A DNA stretch of 64,000 nucleotides from Niabella sp. (GCA_017744795.1 JAGIAQ010000002.1:1-64000), one strand, 5' to 3'; positions 26,700 to 36,100 are shown, numbered from the stretch's first letter. A program made the numbers and translations. Notes: generated from the sequence alone by a model not told the origin.

Positions 26700-26730
26700 A
26701 GGAAGAGCTTCATCTTCAAAAACAATACAT

Positions 26731-27618
26731 ATGGACCCAGTTAAAAAAGAGCAGATCCGGCAGGAAGTATTTGATCTGTATGATGACTATGCCCACAACC
26801 GTATTGACCGGCGCGGCTTTATGCAACAGTTGTCAATTTATGCTGTCGGTGGTCTTACCGTGCCGGCGCTCCTGAGCTTTTTAATGCCGGATTATAAAAC
26901 AACGGCCACAATAAAACCCGAAGACAAACGGCTAAAAACTGAATACATTCACTACTCTTCACCCAAGGGCGGCGGGTCGATCAAAGGCCTGCTTGCCGAA
27001 CCCGATGGATTAAAAAAGAAGGTCGGAGGTATTGTGGTGGTGCATGAAAACCGGGGGCTGAATCCGTATATTGAAGACGTAGCACGCAGGGCTGCTGTGG
27101 AAGGTTTTATCGCACTGGCACCTGACGCACTATCTCCATTGGGCGGCTACCCCGGCAATGATGATGAAGGGCGTGCGCTACAGGCTAAGCGGGATAAAAA
27201 TGAAATGTTGGAAGATTTTATAGCCGCTTATGATTATCTTAAAAATCACCCGGACTGCAACGGCAAGGTGGGCGTAGTCGGTTTTTGTTTTGGGGGATGG
27301 ATCGCCAATATGATGGCGGTGCGCATTCCCGGTTTGGCCGCTGCCGTTCCGTTTTATGGTACGCAGCCTGCCGAAAGCGATGTACCGAAAATACAGACAC
27401 CCCTTTTGCTGCATTATGCTGCGCTGGATACCCATGTTACTGAAGGCTGGCCGGCTTACGAAGCGGCATTAAAGGCTAAGCACAAAAAATATATAGCCTA
27501 TATATATCCAAATGTGAATCACGGTTTCCATAACAACACCACCCCGCGGTACGACAAAAATGCTGCGGAACTGGCCTGGAAACGGACCATTGATTTTTTT
27601 AAACAGGAGTTGAAATAA
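26731..27618 (+). CDS. dienelactone hydrolase-family protein
   Basis: An alpha/beta hydrolase with a cysteine nucleophile. Cys186 sits in GFCFGGWIA, the Asp in [14 protein letters not shown] and the His in [12 protein letters not shown], the dienelactone-hydrolase triad. The N-terminus has [24 protein letters not shown], a twin-arginine-like signal, so export in folded form is likely. The substrate is unknown; in this setting it could act on lactones or esters from pectin, but that is inference. Confidence 0.88.
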   Translation: MDPVKKEQIRQEVFDLYDDYAHNRIDRRGFMQQLSIYAVGGLTVPALLSFLMPDYKTTATIKPEDKRLKTEYIHYSSPKGGGSIKGLLAEPDGLKKKVGGIVVVHENRGLNPYIEDVARRAAVEGFIALAPDALSPLGGYPGNDDEGRALQAKRDKNEMLEDFIAAYDYLKNHPDCNGKVGVVGFCFGGWIANMMAVRIPGLAAAVPFYGTQPAESDVPKIQTPLLLHYAALDTHVTEGWPAYEAALKAKHKKYIAYIYPNVNHGFHNNTTPRYDKNAAELAWKRTIDFFKQELK

Positions 27619-27666
27619 GAGCTGGTATGTCGAAAGTGGTAAAGCACTGATTGGATTCCAGCATCT

Positions 27667-27735
27667 GAACTACTATCAGCTTTGCTTGTTCCGATCGCTA
27701 TCGGAACACACTTCAACTTTTGTACTGCTATCAAC
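27667..27735. repeat. intergenic repeat, family C (copy 2) with internal palindrome
   Basis: ACTACTATCAGCTTTGCTTG, then the perfect palindrome-like GTTCCGATCGCTATCGGAAC (27688-27707), then ACACTTCAACTTTTGTACTG. Related to the other family C copies. Confidence 0.5.
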
Positions 27736-27762
27736 AATTAAAATCGTGATTGCACTTTTTGT

Positions 27763-27852
27763 CGTCATTTCGAACCCGACGCCAGGAGGGTGAGAAATTC
27801 CGTTATTAAAGAACAAGATTTCTCGCTCCCCTACGGTACGCTCGAAATGACG
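27763..27852. repeat. intergenic inverted-repeat element, family A (copy 1)
   Basis: Bounded by CGTCATTTCGA and TCGAAATGACG (exact complements), with GAGAAATTC and GATTTCTC inside. It can fold as a long hairpin between the convergent dienelactone hydrolase and GH106 genes. Other copies at 38245 and 51407. Confidence 0.7.
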
Positions 27853-27861
27853 ATACCATAC

Positions 27862-30800
27862 TTATTGAACAATCCTAACCTCCCCTTCTAAACCCGCCTT
27901 CAGCAAGGGCTTGCCCTGCAGGAACAAAGGCGCTGTGGTCCAGGTTACGCGCTTATTTTCAGGCAGCAGCAGATCGCCGATCAGCCGGTTGGCCCAGGTG
28001 TTGCTCACTATTATTTCAATAGTATTTTGTCCTTGCTTCACTGTATTTGAAATATCTAACTGGTAAGGTTCCGTCCAAATCGTACCACAGGCAGTTCCAT
28101 TAACACGGACGGTTGCGCAATTATAGACGCTATTAATCCGGATGAAAACAGGCTTGTCTTTTTTCAGATCAGCAATACTAAAATTGTTCTTATAAACTGC
28201 CCTGCCTGAATAATATTTTATTGCGGGGTTTTCATTTTGATTCCAGAGTTGCAGCTTATGAAACACCACGGACTCCCGGGGTCCGCCGTAAGCCGTGTCG
28301 AACTGCACGTTCCACACATTATTGAGTATCGCGATTGTTTTGAGTTCCTCAACAATAGTCTTTTTCTGTTTTTCAAAGGTTTGCTGTCGGAACACTATAA
28401 AGGCCGACCCATTGGCCGCCAAGGGCAGATTTACAAAGGTTCTGCCTTGTTTTATTTCCCAATTATTACTCACGCTAATCGTTCCGGAAACGGGATCCCA
28501 TACCTCCGGCATATATCCGGCAACCCTGAATGACAATCTAAGCGTTTGTGCCCGGTTCTCCTGATTTGCGATAAAATAACTATCGCCGTTGTCCAGCTTT
28601 CTATGTGCCCAGGCAATCACACTATTCGACAAAACATCCACATCTTTCGGCACTTCCAGTTTATCAAACGAGGCCTCGTTATATGGTGCTGGTATTAGTT
28701 TGTATTTTCCATTAAAGGCATCAATCTTTTTCCAAACCGCATCCAATTCTTTCTGGTTTTCATTAAAACCAATGGATTGCCAGGATTGTTTATCGATAAT
28801 AATCGTTGCACCATCGCGCTGCAGCTCCTCAATCTTTTTAGCCACGGCCAGTGACATTAAACTACCGTTCGGATTCATTTTCGTTTTGCCGGGAAACACC
28901 AGTATCGAATAGCTGGCACCGGAAGGCAGCACCACTTTTCCGTTCAGCACTTTCGCACCCGCCAGGGCATCTGGATTAAAGCAATCATATTTATGGCCAT
29001 GCAACGCATCCGTCCAGTTTTCGGGGTCGGCCATATTTGCAGAGTGGGTTACCCCCTCTGGTATCGTTCGTTGCGGTTGATTGATATTTTCCAATCTTAT
29101 TTTCTCTGCCGCTACCCGTGCAGCACCAAAGATCCCGGGCAAGGTAGTAACCAACCGATCGGGCAATACCGAACGGCGCGGCACTTCTTCTCCTGTAAAT
29201 ACAGCAATATCCGTTACGGGCTTTCCCTGCTGCAGCATCGCTGAAACCCTTGCCAGGTAGGTAATCCAGGCATGGCTTTGCCGGAACCAGGTTTGGTCCC
29301 GCTGATAAAACAAGCCAATCCCCCCCAGCGTCATGCCAGGCTTCCGGTTCATCCAGGGATTATGTGTAAATACGTGTAATACCATTTTATTGATCCCCAT
29401 CGCAAAATTCCGGTCGCCCAATGCTTTTATATTTCCCGGCTGTTCGCTCCAATCCATTCTTAGTGTTGTAAACGCTTCTGCCTGTATTACGTTCTTTCCA
29501 TAAATATGACCGCTGCTTATGGCATCCAGCATATCGTTCGGTTTATCATGCGTTGGGCTTTTTAACCAGAATTCTCCCATAGGTATATCCACCGTTTTGT
29601 AATGCAGCAATCCGTCGCTCGTCATGGTAGGCGCTACACTTTCCGCGCTAAAGGCGCAGCCTTTTTCATGTGCCAGTTTTACAAGCGTTTTATAAAACAC
29701 ATCATTGATCAACGCAGCAATCGTCTCCCGCACATCATGCAATACTCTTTCCGAAACTGTAGCGCTTTCTATGGGAACACCCGCCATCACCGGCAGATAA
29801 GACATCAGATCATAGCCGCGTCTTTTTTTAAATTCGGCTGCAAAATCCTTTCCCCAATTCTGACTACCGGCTTCCCAGCTATCCACATGAAATATTTTCA
29901 ATACCTCCGCTGCCAGTCCCGGACTCGTTTTTTCAAATGCTTTTGCAAACCAGTTTTCAAATTGAAGTGTTACCGCGTCCTTATTAAATTTATCACATTC
30001 CAATCCTTTTGCTGCACCGCCCGTGGCATTGACGTGGCCCGTAGAGGTATGCCCCATTCTTAAAATGATCCAATTTCCCCGGGCAGGGGGTTGCCAATTC
30101 AGGTTACCGTCCTTGTCCATTTTGGCGGTAAGATTTATAATATTCTTTAACGGCACTGCGCTGCCGTTCGACACCATTTCCGGCGTTGTATTTTCTGCGA
30201 TGCGCCACATACTCCCGTTTTTTGCTTCGATCTGGTTGATCACCGGTTCATCGCTCAGGTAAATTCCTTTTATTTTTAAAACCGGTTTCCATTTAGCAGC
30301 ATCCAGGTCTTCGGCTCCGGGCTCCGTTCCTTCTTTATCATAAACAAAGCGAAAGTATTTTGCAGTAATAGCGGGAATGGAGTAGGTATTATCTTCATCT
30401 GTATCCTGCCAGCCATGGCGTGCTGGTTGCAACCGCATCACTGTTTTAAAATTCATTCCGTCATTACTGTATTGCAGGAGCAACCGTTGCGCCTGGTAGT
30501 TGTTCCCCCCGGTATGAATTTTTAATGATCGCAATGTAAATGCCTTTGAATAGGCATATTGGATCCAGCAGGTGCTATCGCTTCTGAAAGTTCCACCATC
30601 ATTATTTTCTATAGCGAGCCAGGGAATCTTTTCCCCGGTACTTGCCGTTACAGCCGGTGCAGGTGCGCTCTTTCCGAAGGCCGCCTCCGCGTTAGCGGGA
30701 TAAGCAAATACAGCGATATCTTTATAAAAATTTTCCCGGGTTTCCGGTTGTTTCAATCTGAGTTTATTTGTTGCTCCGGCATGCAGGTAGGTTTTCGTCC

Positions 30801-31233
30801 ATACCAGTTTTTGCATCGACTGCTCTGGTTTTATCCAGGGACCGCCCGCCAGCGCAAAGCCATCGCTTACGTGCATGGCCAGTTTTAGTCCTAACCGCTT
30901 GCTTTCTGCCATCGCATGATTCACCATCGCCCACCATTCCGGGGTCAGCTGTCTTGCGGGTTTTGGATAGGGCACTTTCCAGGTAGTATCATAAATGGGC
31001 ATCAGGTAGGCACCGCCAATCCCGGCTTGCTTCATTGCTTCCAGGTCTGCGGTGATCCCTTCTTTTGAAACGGCCGCATACATCCAATACCAGAACACCC
31101 AGGGTTTCGCCTCCTGCGGCGGATGCCGGAATATTGAATCTAACTTTAAGGACTTTTCATTTTGTCCCCAACAGACATTACCCAATAAAAAGAATGCAAT
31201 GCTGATTGCTGCTGTTTTCAAACATCCGCTCAT
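27862..31233 (-). CDS. GH106-type alpha-L-rhamnosidase
   Basis: A large secreted glycosidase (1123 residues) expected to remove alpha-L-rhamnose from rhamnogalacturonan. Signal peptide ending VCWGQ. The family start is clear: HPPQEAKPWVFWYWM, then AMKQAGIGGAYLMPIYDT and GLKLAMHVSDGFALAGGPWI, a TIM barrel with inserted carbohydrate-binding-like domains (about 200-330). FHVDSWEAGSQNWG and FSAESVAPTMTSDGLLHYK carry candidate catalytic carboxylates. A C-terminal beta-sandwich ends the protein. It is last in the minus-strand array, 187 bases after the BASS transporter. Confidence 0.9.
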   Translation of the reverse strand: MSGCLKTAAISIAFFLLGNVCWGQNEKSLKLDSIFRHPPQEAKPWVFWYWMYAAVSKEGITADLEAMKQAGIGGAYLMPIYDTTWKVPYPKPARQLTPEWWAMVNHAMAESKRLGLKLAMHVSDGFALAGGPWIKPEQSMQKLVWTKTYLHAGATNKLRLKQPETRENFYKDIAVFAYPANAEAAFGKSAPAPAVTASTGEKIPWLAIENNDGGTFRSDSTCWIQYAYSKAFTLRSLKIHTGGNNYQAQRLLLQYSNDGMNFKTVMRLQPARHGWQDTDEDNTYSIPAITAKYFRFVYDKEGTEPGAEDLDAAKWKPVLKIKGIYLSDEPVINQIEAKNGSMWRIAENTTPEMVSNGSAVPLKNIINLTAKMDKDGNLNWQPPARGNWIILRMGHTSTGHVNATGGAAKGLECDKFNKDAVTLQFENWFAKAFEKTSPGLAAEVLKIFHVDSWEAGSQNWGKDFAAEFKKRRGYDLMSYLPVMAGVPIESATVSERVLHDVRETIAALINDVFYKTLVKLAHEKGCAFSAESVAPTMTSDGLLHYKTVDIPMGEFWLKSPTHDKPNDMLDAISSGHIYGKNVIQAEAFTTLRMDWSEQPGNIKALGDRNFAMGINKMVLHVFTHNPWMNRKPGMTLGGIGLFYQRDQTWFRQSHAWITYLARVSAMLQQGKPVTDIAVFTGEEVPRRSVLPDRLVTTLPGIFGAARVAAEKIRLENINQPQRTIPEGVTHSANMADPENWTDALHGHKYDCFNPDALAGAKVLNGKVVLPSGASYSILVFPGKTKMNPNGSLMSLAVAKKIEELQRDGATIIIDKQSWQSIGFNENQKELDAVWKKIDAFNGKYKLIPAPYNEASFDKLEVPKDVDVLSNSVIAWAHRKLDNGDSYFIANQENRAQTLRLSFRVAGYMPEVWDPVSGTISVSNNWEIKQGRTFVNLPLAANGSAFIVFRQQTFEKQKKTIVEELKTIAILNNVWNVQFDTAYGGPRESVVFHKLQLWNQNENPAIKYYSGRAVYKNNFSIADLKKDKPVFIRINSVYNCATVRVNGTACGTIWTEPYQLDISNTVKQGQNTIEIIVSNTWANRLIGDLLLPENKRVTWTTAPLFLQGKPLLKAGLEGEVRIVQ

Positions 31234-31317
31234 TGGCTTTGTTTATCAATTTTTCAAAATTAAAGATACCGGTTACGCGGCACCTGACGGAGCCGTTCTC
31301 TTAAAACGACAATCATT

Positions 31318-31344
31318 CTATAAACACTGTGCTCCTACGGAGCT
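31318..31344. repeat. intergenic repeat, family B (copy 1)
   Basis: CTATAAACACTGTG followed by GCTCCTACGGAGC. The palindromic GCTCC..GGAGC core recurs at 33461, 42290 and 43461. Lies between the GH106 and transporter genes. Confidence 0.5.
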
Positions 31345-31419
31345 AAATTGAAAAGGAGCAGCGGATTGCTCCTTCCTTAACCTATTTACATCGCGCTACA
31401 AAACTACTTTGCAGCGGCA

Positions 31420-32757
31420 TTATTCTGCAATCCGTTTCTTTTCGCTTTCATCGGAAGGATCTTTTACATACGCCTCCACACCTTTTGTTTCTACGGGTTT
31501 ACGCCGCCAATAATTGGCTAAAATGCTTCCGCTGATATTCATCCAGGGACTGAACACCGCGGGGGCCAATCCCACCGTGCCCAATTTACCCATCGTGCCC
31601 GCCAAACCGCTGGCCATACCGCCATTTTGTAAGCCAACCTCGAAAGCAACCGTACGACTCGAATTTTTATCCAGACCAAACAAACGGCTCAGCCAGTATC
31701 CAAAAAAATATCCTGCCGCATTATGAATGACCGAAGCAACAAATAACAACAAACCAATCTTCATCAGGTTATCCCTCCCTGCTGCCGTAGTAACCATCGT
31801 AAAATAAATAATACCAAACATCGAGATATAAGGCATTATCTTATCGATTTGTGCAAAGCGATTATAAATAAGATGATATACAACACCGCCGCTTACAGCG
31901 CAGGCCAGAAACCCGGATAACTCCAACGATTGCAATGCCGCATGTGCGGCCCCGTTATGCTCTAAAAAAGGATACCCGAATACTAAAAGAACTATCGCAT
32001 ACACAGCACAAGAAACAGCCGTTATATAAACATTCCGGCGTTTTTTTGGTGAAGCCGTTTTCAAATAATCATGCAGCAACGCAGCGCCGATCGGCACAAT
32101 GACGATCTTGATGATCTCTACCATCATATCGACAAACTTTACTTCGATAAGCGTTCCAGCCAGCACTTTCATTAATAACGGTGTAAGAAATGGAGCCGCC
32201 AGGGTAGCCATCGCCGTAACGATGACAGACAATACCAGGTTTGCACGCGCCAGGTATACCATCACGTTAGAAGCCAGTCCGCTGCTGCAACTGCCGATCA
32301 ATATAACGCCGGCAGCTATTTCCGGTTCGAAGTGAAATACTTTTGTAAGCAATAAGCCCATCAGGGGCATTACTGAAAAATGACAAAGCAATCCGATCAA
32401 CACCCCTTTGCCCGTATAAGCTAATCCTTTAAAATCCCTGATGCTGATATGGGTCCCCATGCCAAACATGACCAATTGAATAATAACCAGTATCAGTGTT
32501 TTATCGCGAAGGTTTATCGATCCCCAATTTAGAAAAGCCTGCGGATACAGCATTCCTGCAACCACCGCAACAATGATCCAGGCGGTATACTGGTATCCCT
32601 TTGACGAAGGAAAAGCACCCAACCCCATAGCAAAGAGCACAGCAGTTATTAATGCAGACACTTTTATCATCACCGTATGCTGCAACACTGTCCCTATTAA
32701 AAGTACTGCCGCCACGATGCAACATCCATAAAAACTGATCTTATAAATTTTCTGCAT
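31420..32757 (-). CDS. BASS-family (bile acid:sodium symporter-like) transporter
   Basis: An inner-membrane transporter with about ten hydrophobic segments. The SBF/BASS core has FGMGTHISIRDF, then LLCHFSVMPLMGLLL and the sodium-site-like GSCSSGLASNVMVYLARANL. It has an extended N-terminus (three segments before the core) and a soluble Lys/Glu-rich tail, 445 residues in all. BASS proteins move organic anions with sodium, including keto acids and bile acids, which suits import of a sugar acid. It starts 3 bases after the racemase-family gene, so it belongs to the RuBisCO-like operon. Confidence 0.88.
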   Translation of the reverse strand: MQKIYKISFYGCCIVAAVLLIGTVLQHTVMIKVSALITAVLFAMGLGAFPSSKGYQYTAWIIVAVVAGMLYPQAFLNWGSINLRDKTLILVIIQLVMFGMGTHISIRDFKGLAYTGKGVLIGLLCHFSVMPLMGLLLTKVFHFEPEIAAGVILIGSCSSGLASNVMVYLARANLVLSVIVTAMATLAAPFLTPLLMKVLAGTLIEVKFVDMMVEIIKIVIVPIGAALLHDYLKTASPKKRRNVYITAVSCAVYAIVLLVFGYPFLEHNGAAHAALQSLELSGFLACAVSGGVVYHLIYNRFAQIDKIMPYISMFGIIYFTMVTTAAGRDNLMKIGLLLFVASVIHNAAGYFFGYWLSRLFGLDKNSSRTVAFEVGLQNGGMASGLAGTMGKLGTVGLAPAVFSPWMNISGSILANYWRRKPVETKGVEAYVKDPSDESEKKRIAE

Positions 32758-32760
32758 GGC

Positions 32761-33426
32761 CTATCCCAACAGTTTTGCTAAATATTCCATTGCTATGGGC
32801 GGACTGGCAAGGATGGGTATTTTCTTTTCCTGATCCGACAAGCCATTCACCACGCGTGCCATGGAAGCCTGCGCTAATACTATTACATCTACCTCATCCA
32901 CCAGCCGCTTTAAAGCGGCTGCTACAACCGCGTCATGTGTTGCGGCATCTCCCTTCATTAAGGCTTCAAAAGCACCTTCACATAACCGGGAGAGGATCGT
33001 TACCTCTTTCCCCGCCGCAACTGCCCTACGGCGCACCAGGTCTGACGTGGGTTCCAGAGTGGTTGACAAAGTAGCCACCACGCCAATCCGGCTTCCTGCA
33101 GCTATTGCAGCATCCGCCATCGGCTGATCTACCCGCAGCACCGGCACATCCGTTAAACTCTCGGCCGTTTCCACTGCAGGGCCAATAGAAGAGCAGGTGT
33201 ACATAATGTAATCGGCCCCGGCTTCTTCCGCCGCATTGGCATACCCTACTACCCGCTTTGCTGTTTGGGGGGTTAGTTTGCCACAGGCAATGGTATTTTT
33301 AATGAGACTATCATCCACAATATTGAAAACCTTAATACCCGGAATGTACTTCCGGCAAAGCTCCTCAAATACCGGCACCAGGGTGGCCGACGTATGGATC
33401 AATCCTAATGTTTTTGATGCTGCCAT
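32761..33426 (-). CDS. Asp/Glu/hydantoin racemase-family protein lacking the second catalytic Cys
   Basis: A cytoplasmic protein with the two-lobed racemase fold. The first catalytic position is Cys78 in YTCSSIGPAVE. At the second position, where racemases have a Cys (for example ACTGM), the sequence reads VLAQASMARV, so Gln186 or Ala187 replaces it. One-Cys relatives include decarboxylases and isomerases of small diacids, so racemase activity is doubtful. It sits between the DUF1537 kinase (79-base gap) and the BASS transporter (3-base gap), implying a role on the same sugar acid. Confidence 0.85.
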   Translation of the reverse strand: MAASKTLGLIHTSATLVPVFEELCRKYIPGIKVFNIVDDSLIKNTIACGKLTPQTAKRVVGYANAAEEAGADYIMYTCSSIGPAVETAESLTDVPVLRVDQPMADAAIAAGSRIGVVATLSTTLEPTSDLVRRRAVAAGKEVTILSRLCEGAFEALMKGDAATHDAVVAAALKRLVDEVDVIVLAQASMARVVNGLSDQEKKIPILASPPIAMEYLAKLLG

Positions 33427-33460
33427 TTCTAAAATTTATTTTTGAACAAATTCGTTTTCT

Positions 33461-33487
33461 CTACAAATGTTTTGCTCCGATGGAGCT
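33461..33487. repeat. intergenic repeat, family B (copy 2)
   Basis: CTACAAATGTTTTGCTCC then GATGGAGCT; lies in the 79-base gap between the DUF1537 kinase and racemase-family genes. Confidence 0.5.
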
Positions 33488-33505
33488 TCATTACTTTTTT
33501 AATTA

Positions 33506-34810
33506 TTATCTACCCGTTCGCATTACTTCAAAATAATCTTCATCTCCCACCTGGCCTCCTTTAAAATTCACTTCCAATCCGTCAATGTGCTTATTCGATG
33601 AAAGGGCCCGGCAAAGCGGCGCGCCGGTAACTATCGGGGCGATCATCTCCACCGCTTCAATTTCCATCGCCCTGGCCGTATAGCTGCTGGTATCGCCCCC
33701 GGCAGCCACCACACGTTTCAGGTTATTGTTAAGCAATACCTGTTTTACGATTGTACCCAATGCCGTCCCCAATTTTTCGGAAGAGATGTTTTCTGCGGCT
33801 TTATTGCCTGTATGTACAATAACACTTTTTCCGGAAGCCAATAATTCGTTTATCACTTCTATGACACCGGAAGGCACATCGTTATTACAAACCCCAATCG
33901 CATCGATAATCACTTCTTTAAAACCAAGAGACAAGGCATAGGTAATTTGTTTTGCCGTTACGGGAGAACAACTGCCAGACACCACCAATAGCGGATCTGC
34001 CGCTGCAACCGCGGGCCATTGTTCTTTTCGTTGCAAGAGCCCTGTTTGGTTCCAGTATGCGCCTAACGCCGTTTCAATTCCGGAACCTCCTACAGAAAAG
34101 ACCGTTGCCCCCGGGATCCGGGTATCCATCCATTCGCCAATCTTTGGCAACTGGTTTTCATACAAGGCATCAACCAAAACTACCTCAGCTTCATCATCCG
34201 GCAGCGCCTTCCACTCCTGCACCGGTTTGTCCTGTTGCAGCATATCGATCAATCCAAATGTTGTTTTAATTTGCCGGAAAAGGTGCAGCCGCAAATCGCT
34301 TTCATCCGCTGGTGTTACGGGGTGTTTGCTCATGGATGGATGGCGGTCCAGCCGATACATTTCCCTGTTGCCACCCGTACCCATTCCCGCAAAAAGATTT
34401 CCAAAAACACAATAGCGGCCCAGGGAAGGAGCGCCACCCAAAACGGGTATGCGCTTACTATTAAATATAGCTCGTCCAATCTCCATAGCGCAACCAATAC
34501 TCCCGATTGCCGGAGAAGAATCAAATGTGGAACATACTTTATAATGCACGTGCTTTACTCCCGTTGCCTTTATCTTTTCAAAGGCTTCGCTTAACGTTGC
34601 CTGCATTTCAGCAACTGGCAGCGACCGTGTTTTACCGGCAATACCGATCACATCAAGGTCTTTCAGCCGTTCAGCGTTGAGCTGCTCCGGCAGTTCAATA
34701 AACAACAATGCTTTGGCTCCGGCTTTACAGATGCATTCCAATGCATCGGTAGCGCCGGTAAAATCATCGCCATAAAATGCCAGTAATTTATTTTTTGCTG
34801 TTTGTTGCAT
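33506..34810 (-). CDS. DUF1537 four-carbon acid-sugar kinase family protein
   Basis: An ATP-dependent kinase of the OtnK/DtnK/OiaK family, which phosphorylates short sugar acids. The N-terminal substrate domain carries LLAFYGDDFTGATDALE (residues about 10-26). The C-terminal nucleotide domain carries VAAGGDTSSYTARAMEIEAV and APIVTGAPLCRAL. Length 434 is normal. Its ATG is 3 bases after the RuBisCO-like gene stop. Family members paired with RuBisCO-like proteins act on 3-oxo-isoapionate in D-apionate catabolism; the same or a related substrate is the first hypothesis here. Confidence 0.92.
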   Translation of the reverse strand: MQQTAKNKLLAFYGDDFTGATDALECICKAGAKALLFIELPEQLNAERLKDLDVIGIAGKTRSLPVAEMQATLSEAFEKIKATGVKHVHYKVCSTFDSSPAIGSIGCAMEIGRAIFNSKRIPVLGGAPSLGRYCVFGNLFAGMGTGGNREMYRLDRHPSMSKHPVTPADESDLRLHLFRQIKTTFGLIDMLQQDKPVQEWKALPDDEAEVVLVDALYENQLPKIGEWMDTRIPGATVFSVGGSGIETALGAYWNQTGLLQRKEQWPAVAAADPLLVVSGSCSPVTAKQITYALSLGFKEVIIDAIGVCNNDVPSGVIEVINELLASGKSVIVHTGNKAAENISSEKLGTALGTIVKQVLLNNNLKRVVAAGGDTSSYTARAMEIEAVEMIAPIVTGAPLCRALSSNKHIDGLEVNFKGGQVGDEDYFEVMRTGR

Positions 34811-34813
34811 GAG

Positions 34814-36100
34814 CTATTTTCCTCCGAACTTTTCCACACTTTTTCCAAATTCTTTGTAACAAGTAGCAGCCTCCTGCAACGAAAGCCCCTCAACAGCGGC
34901 GTTCCAGGCCTGCTGCAGCGCGGTAACGCCAGCGGCAGGCCCCATAGGATGCGCCAGAATACCTCCACCGGCCATATAGAGCAAGTCTTGCGTATGTGTA
35001 CGTTGCCAGGTTTCAAACACTTGTCCGCCCCACTGCCCGGAGGATACAACGGGCAGTACGTTTTCCTGATTAAACATTTTTGTTAAACAGGCATCAATAG
35101 AAGCCACCACGCTGTCATCCGTTTCCCAGAATTTATTTTGAATTCCGTTCACATGCAGCTGATCAACGCCTGCCAGGCGCCATATTTTCTGATAGGCCCT
35201 GAAATCGATCCCCAGTAAGGGATGCCGCGTAAGCATGCCCCAGCCGTTGCGGTGTGCATGTATGGCCAGTTGACGCTGATCACATATTTTCTTCACCCCG
35301 CTTAATCCTACGCTATTGATACTGATCATAGCACAGGTTCCCCCGTGTTTTACAATCGTTTCATAGCGCCGGAGCATCTCATCCAGCTCCCCGCTAAGGT
35401 TAAAGGCATACATGATCTTCTTACCTGTTTTATCAGCATGCTCGTTAACCGCACTCATGATGCCTGTCACCCGGTCTTCAAATCTTGAATTAGCCGATGA
35501 GGATAATAATTCGTCGTCCTTGATAAAATCAATACCAGCGGCCGCTAAGGTTTTTACTAAGTCAACAGTTTCCGTTACAGACAAACCCACAGAAGGTTTG
35601 ATAATCGTTCCGATCAATGGGCGAGATGTAACGCCTGTCAGCCTGCGGCAGCCCTCCACACCAAATTCCGGTCCTTTAAAATGGGTGCCGAAGGATGCCG
35701 GCAATTCAATGTCCATCAGCTTTAAGCCAGTAAACTGTGTGATCTCATATAAATTCCCCTGCAGGGTTGACAGCATTACCGGCAGGTTATAACCAAAGTT
35801 TTCAATGCTCCAGGAAACCTCCACTGTTGCCCGGTTGTACACACCCGTTTTGCTTATGGCGCCGGGAATCGCGGGCTGATCCACGGTTTCCAAAGGGGTC
35901 ACCTTTTCCACGCGTGCTGCAAAGCGTTGTTTTAGTGCTTCTGTTTCCCCCGGAACGGCAACAAAGGTGCCCGATGACTGTTCACCCGCCAATACCGCTG
36001 CAGCTGCTTCCGGCTCGTAGGGTGTCTCAATATAATAGACCGCTTTTATACGTTCTGCTTCCGCCATTGATGACAAATCGTGTCCGGTATTTATATTCAT
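34814..36100 (-). CDS. RuBisCO-like protein (form IV-type RLP)
   Basis: A RuBisCO large-subunit homologue of 428 residues. Aligned by eye to true RuBisCO: Lys168 in GTIIKPSVG corresponds to Lys175. The carbamylation site is kept as Lys194 with Asp196 and Glu197 (FIKDDE). His316 and loop-6 Lys323 (LHVNGIQNK) match His327 and Lys334. The equivalent of Lys177 is Ser170, and the SGQWGG and GGGILAHPMGP regions differ from carboxylases. No small subunit or phosphoribulokinase is near. RLPs next to DUF1537 kinases are decarboxylases or transcarboxylase/hydrolases of 3-oxo-isoapionate 4-phosphate (OiaX/OiaT). I infer similar chemistry on a phosphorylated 3-keto sugar acid. Confidence 0.93.
   Translation of the reverse strand: MNINTGHDLSSMAEAERIKAVYYIETPYEPEAAAAVLAGEQSSGTFVAVPGETEALKQRFAARVEKVTPLETVDQPAIPGAISKTGVYNRATVEVSWSIENFGYNLPVMLSTLQGNLYEITQFTGLKLMDIELPASFGTHFKGPEFGVEGCRRLTGVTSRPLIGTIIKPSVGLSVTETVDLVKTLAAAGIDFIKDDELLSSSANSRFEDRVTGIMSAVNEHADKTGKKIMYAFNLSGELDEMLRRYETIVKHGGTCAMISINSVGLSGVKKICDQRQLAIHAHRNGWGMLTRHPLLGIDFRAYQKIWRLAGVDQLHVNGIQNKFWETDDSVVASIDACLTKMFNQENVLPVVSSGQWGGQVFETWQRTHTQDLLYMAGGGILAHPMGPAAGVTALQQAWNAAVEGLSLQEAATCYKEFGKSVEKFGGK

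Noticed and set aside
27667-27852. Insertion sequence or transposon
   Set aside because: Repeats are short, without a transposase frame or target duplications that I can identify.
34814-36100. A carbon-fixing RuBisCO
   Set aside because: Lys177-equivalent is Ser, the substrate loops differ, and no small subunit or phosphoribulokinase gene is nearby.
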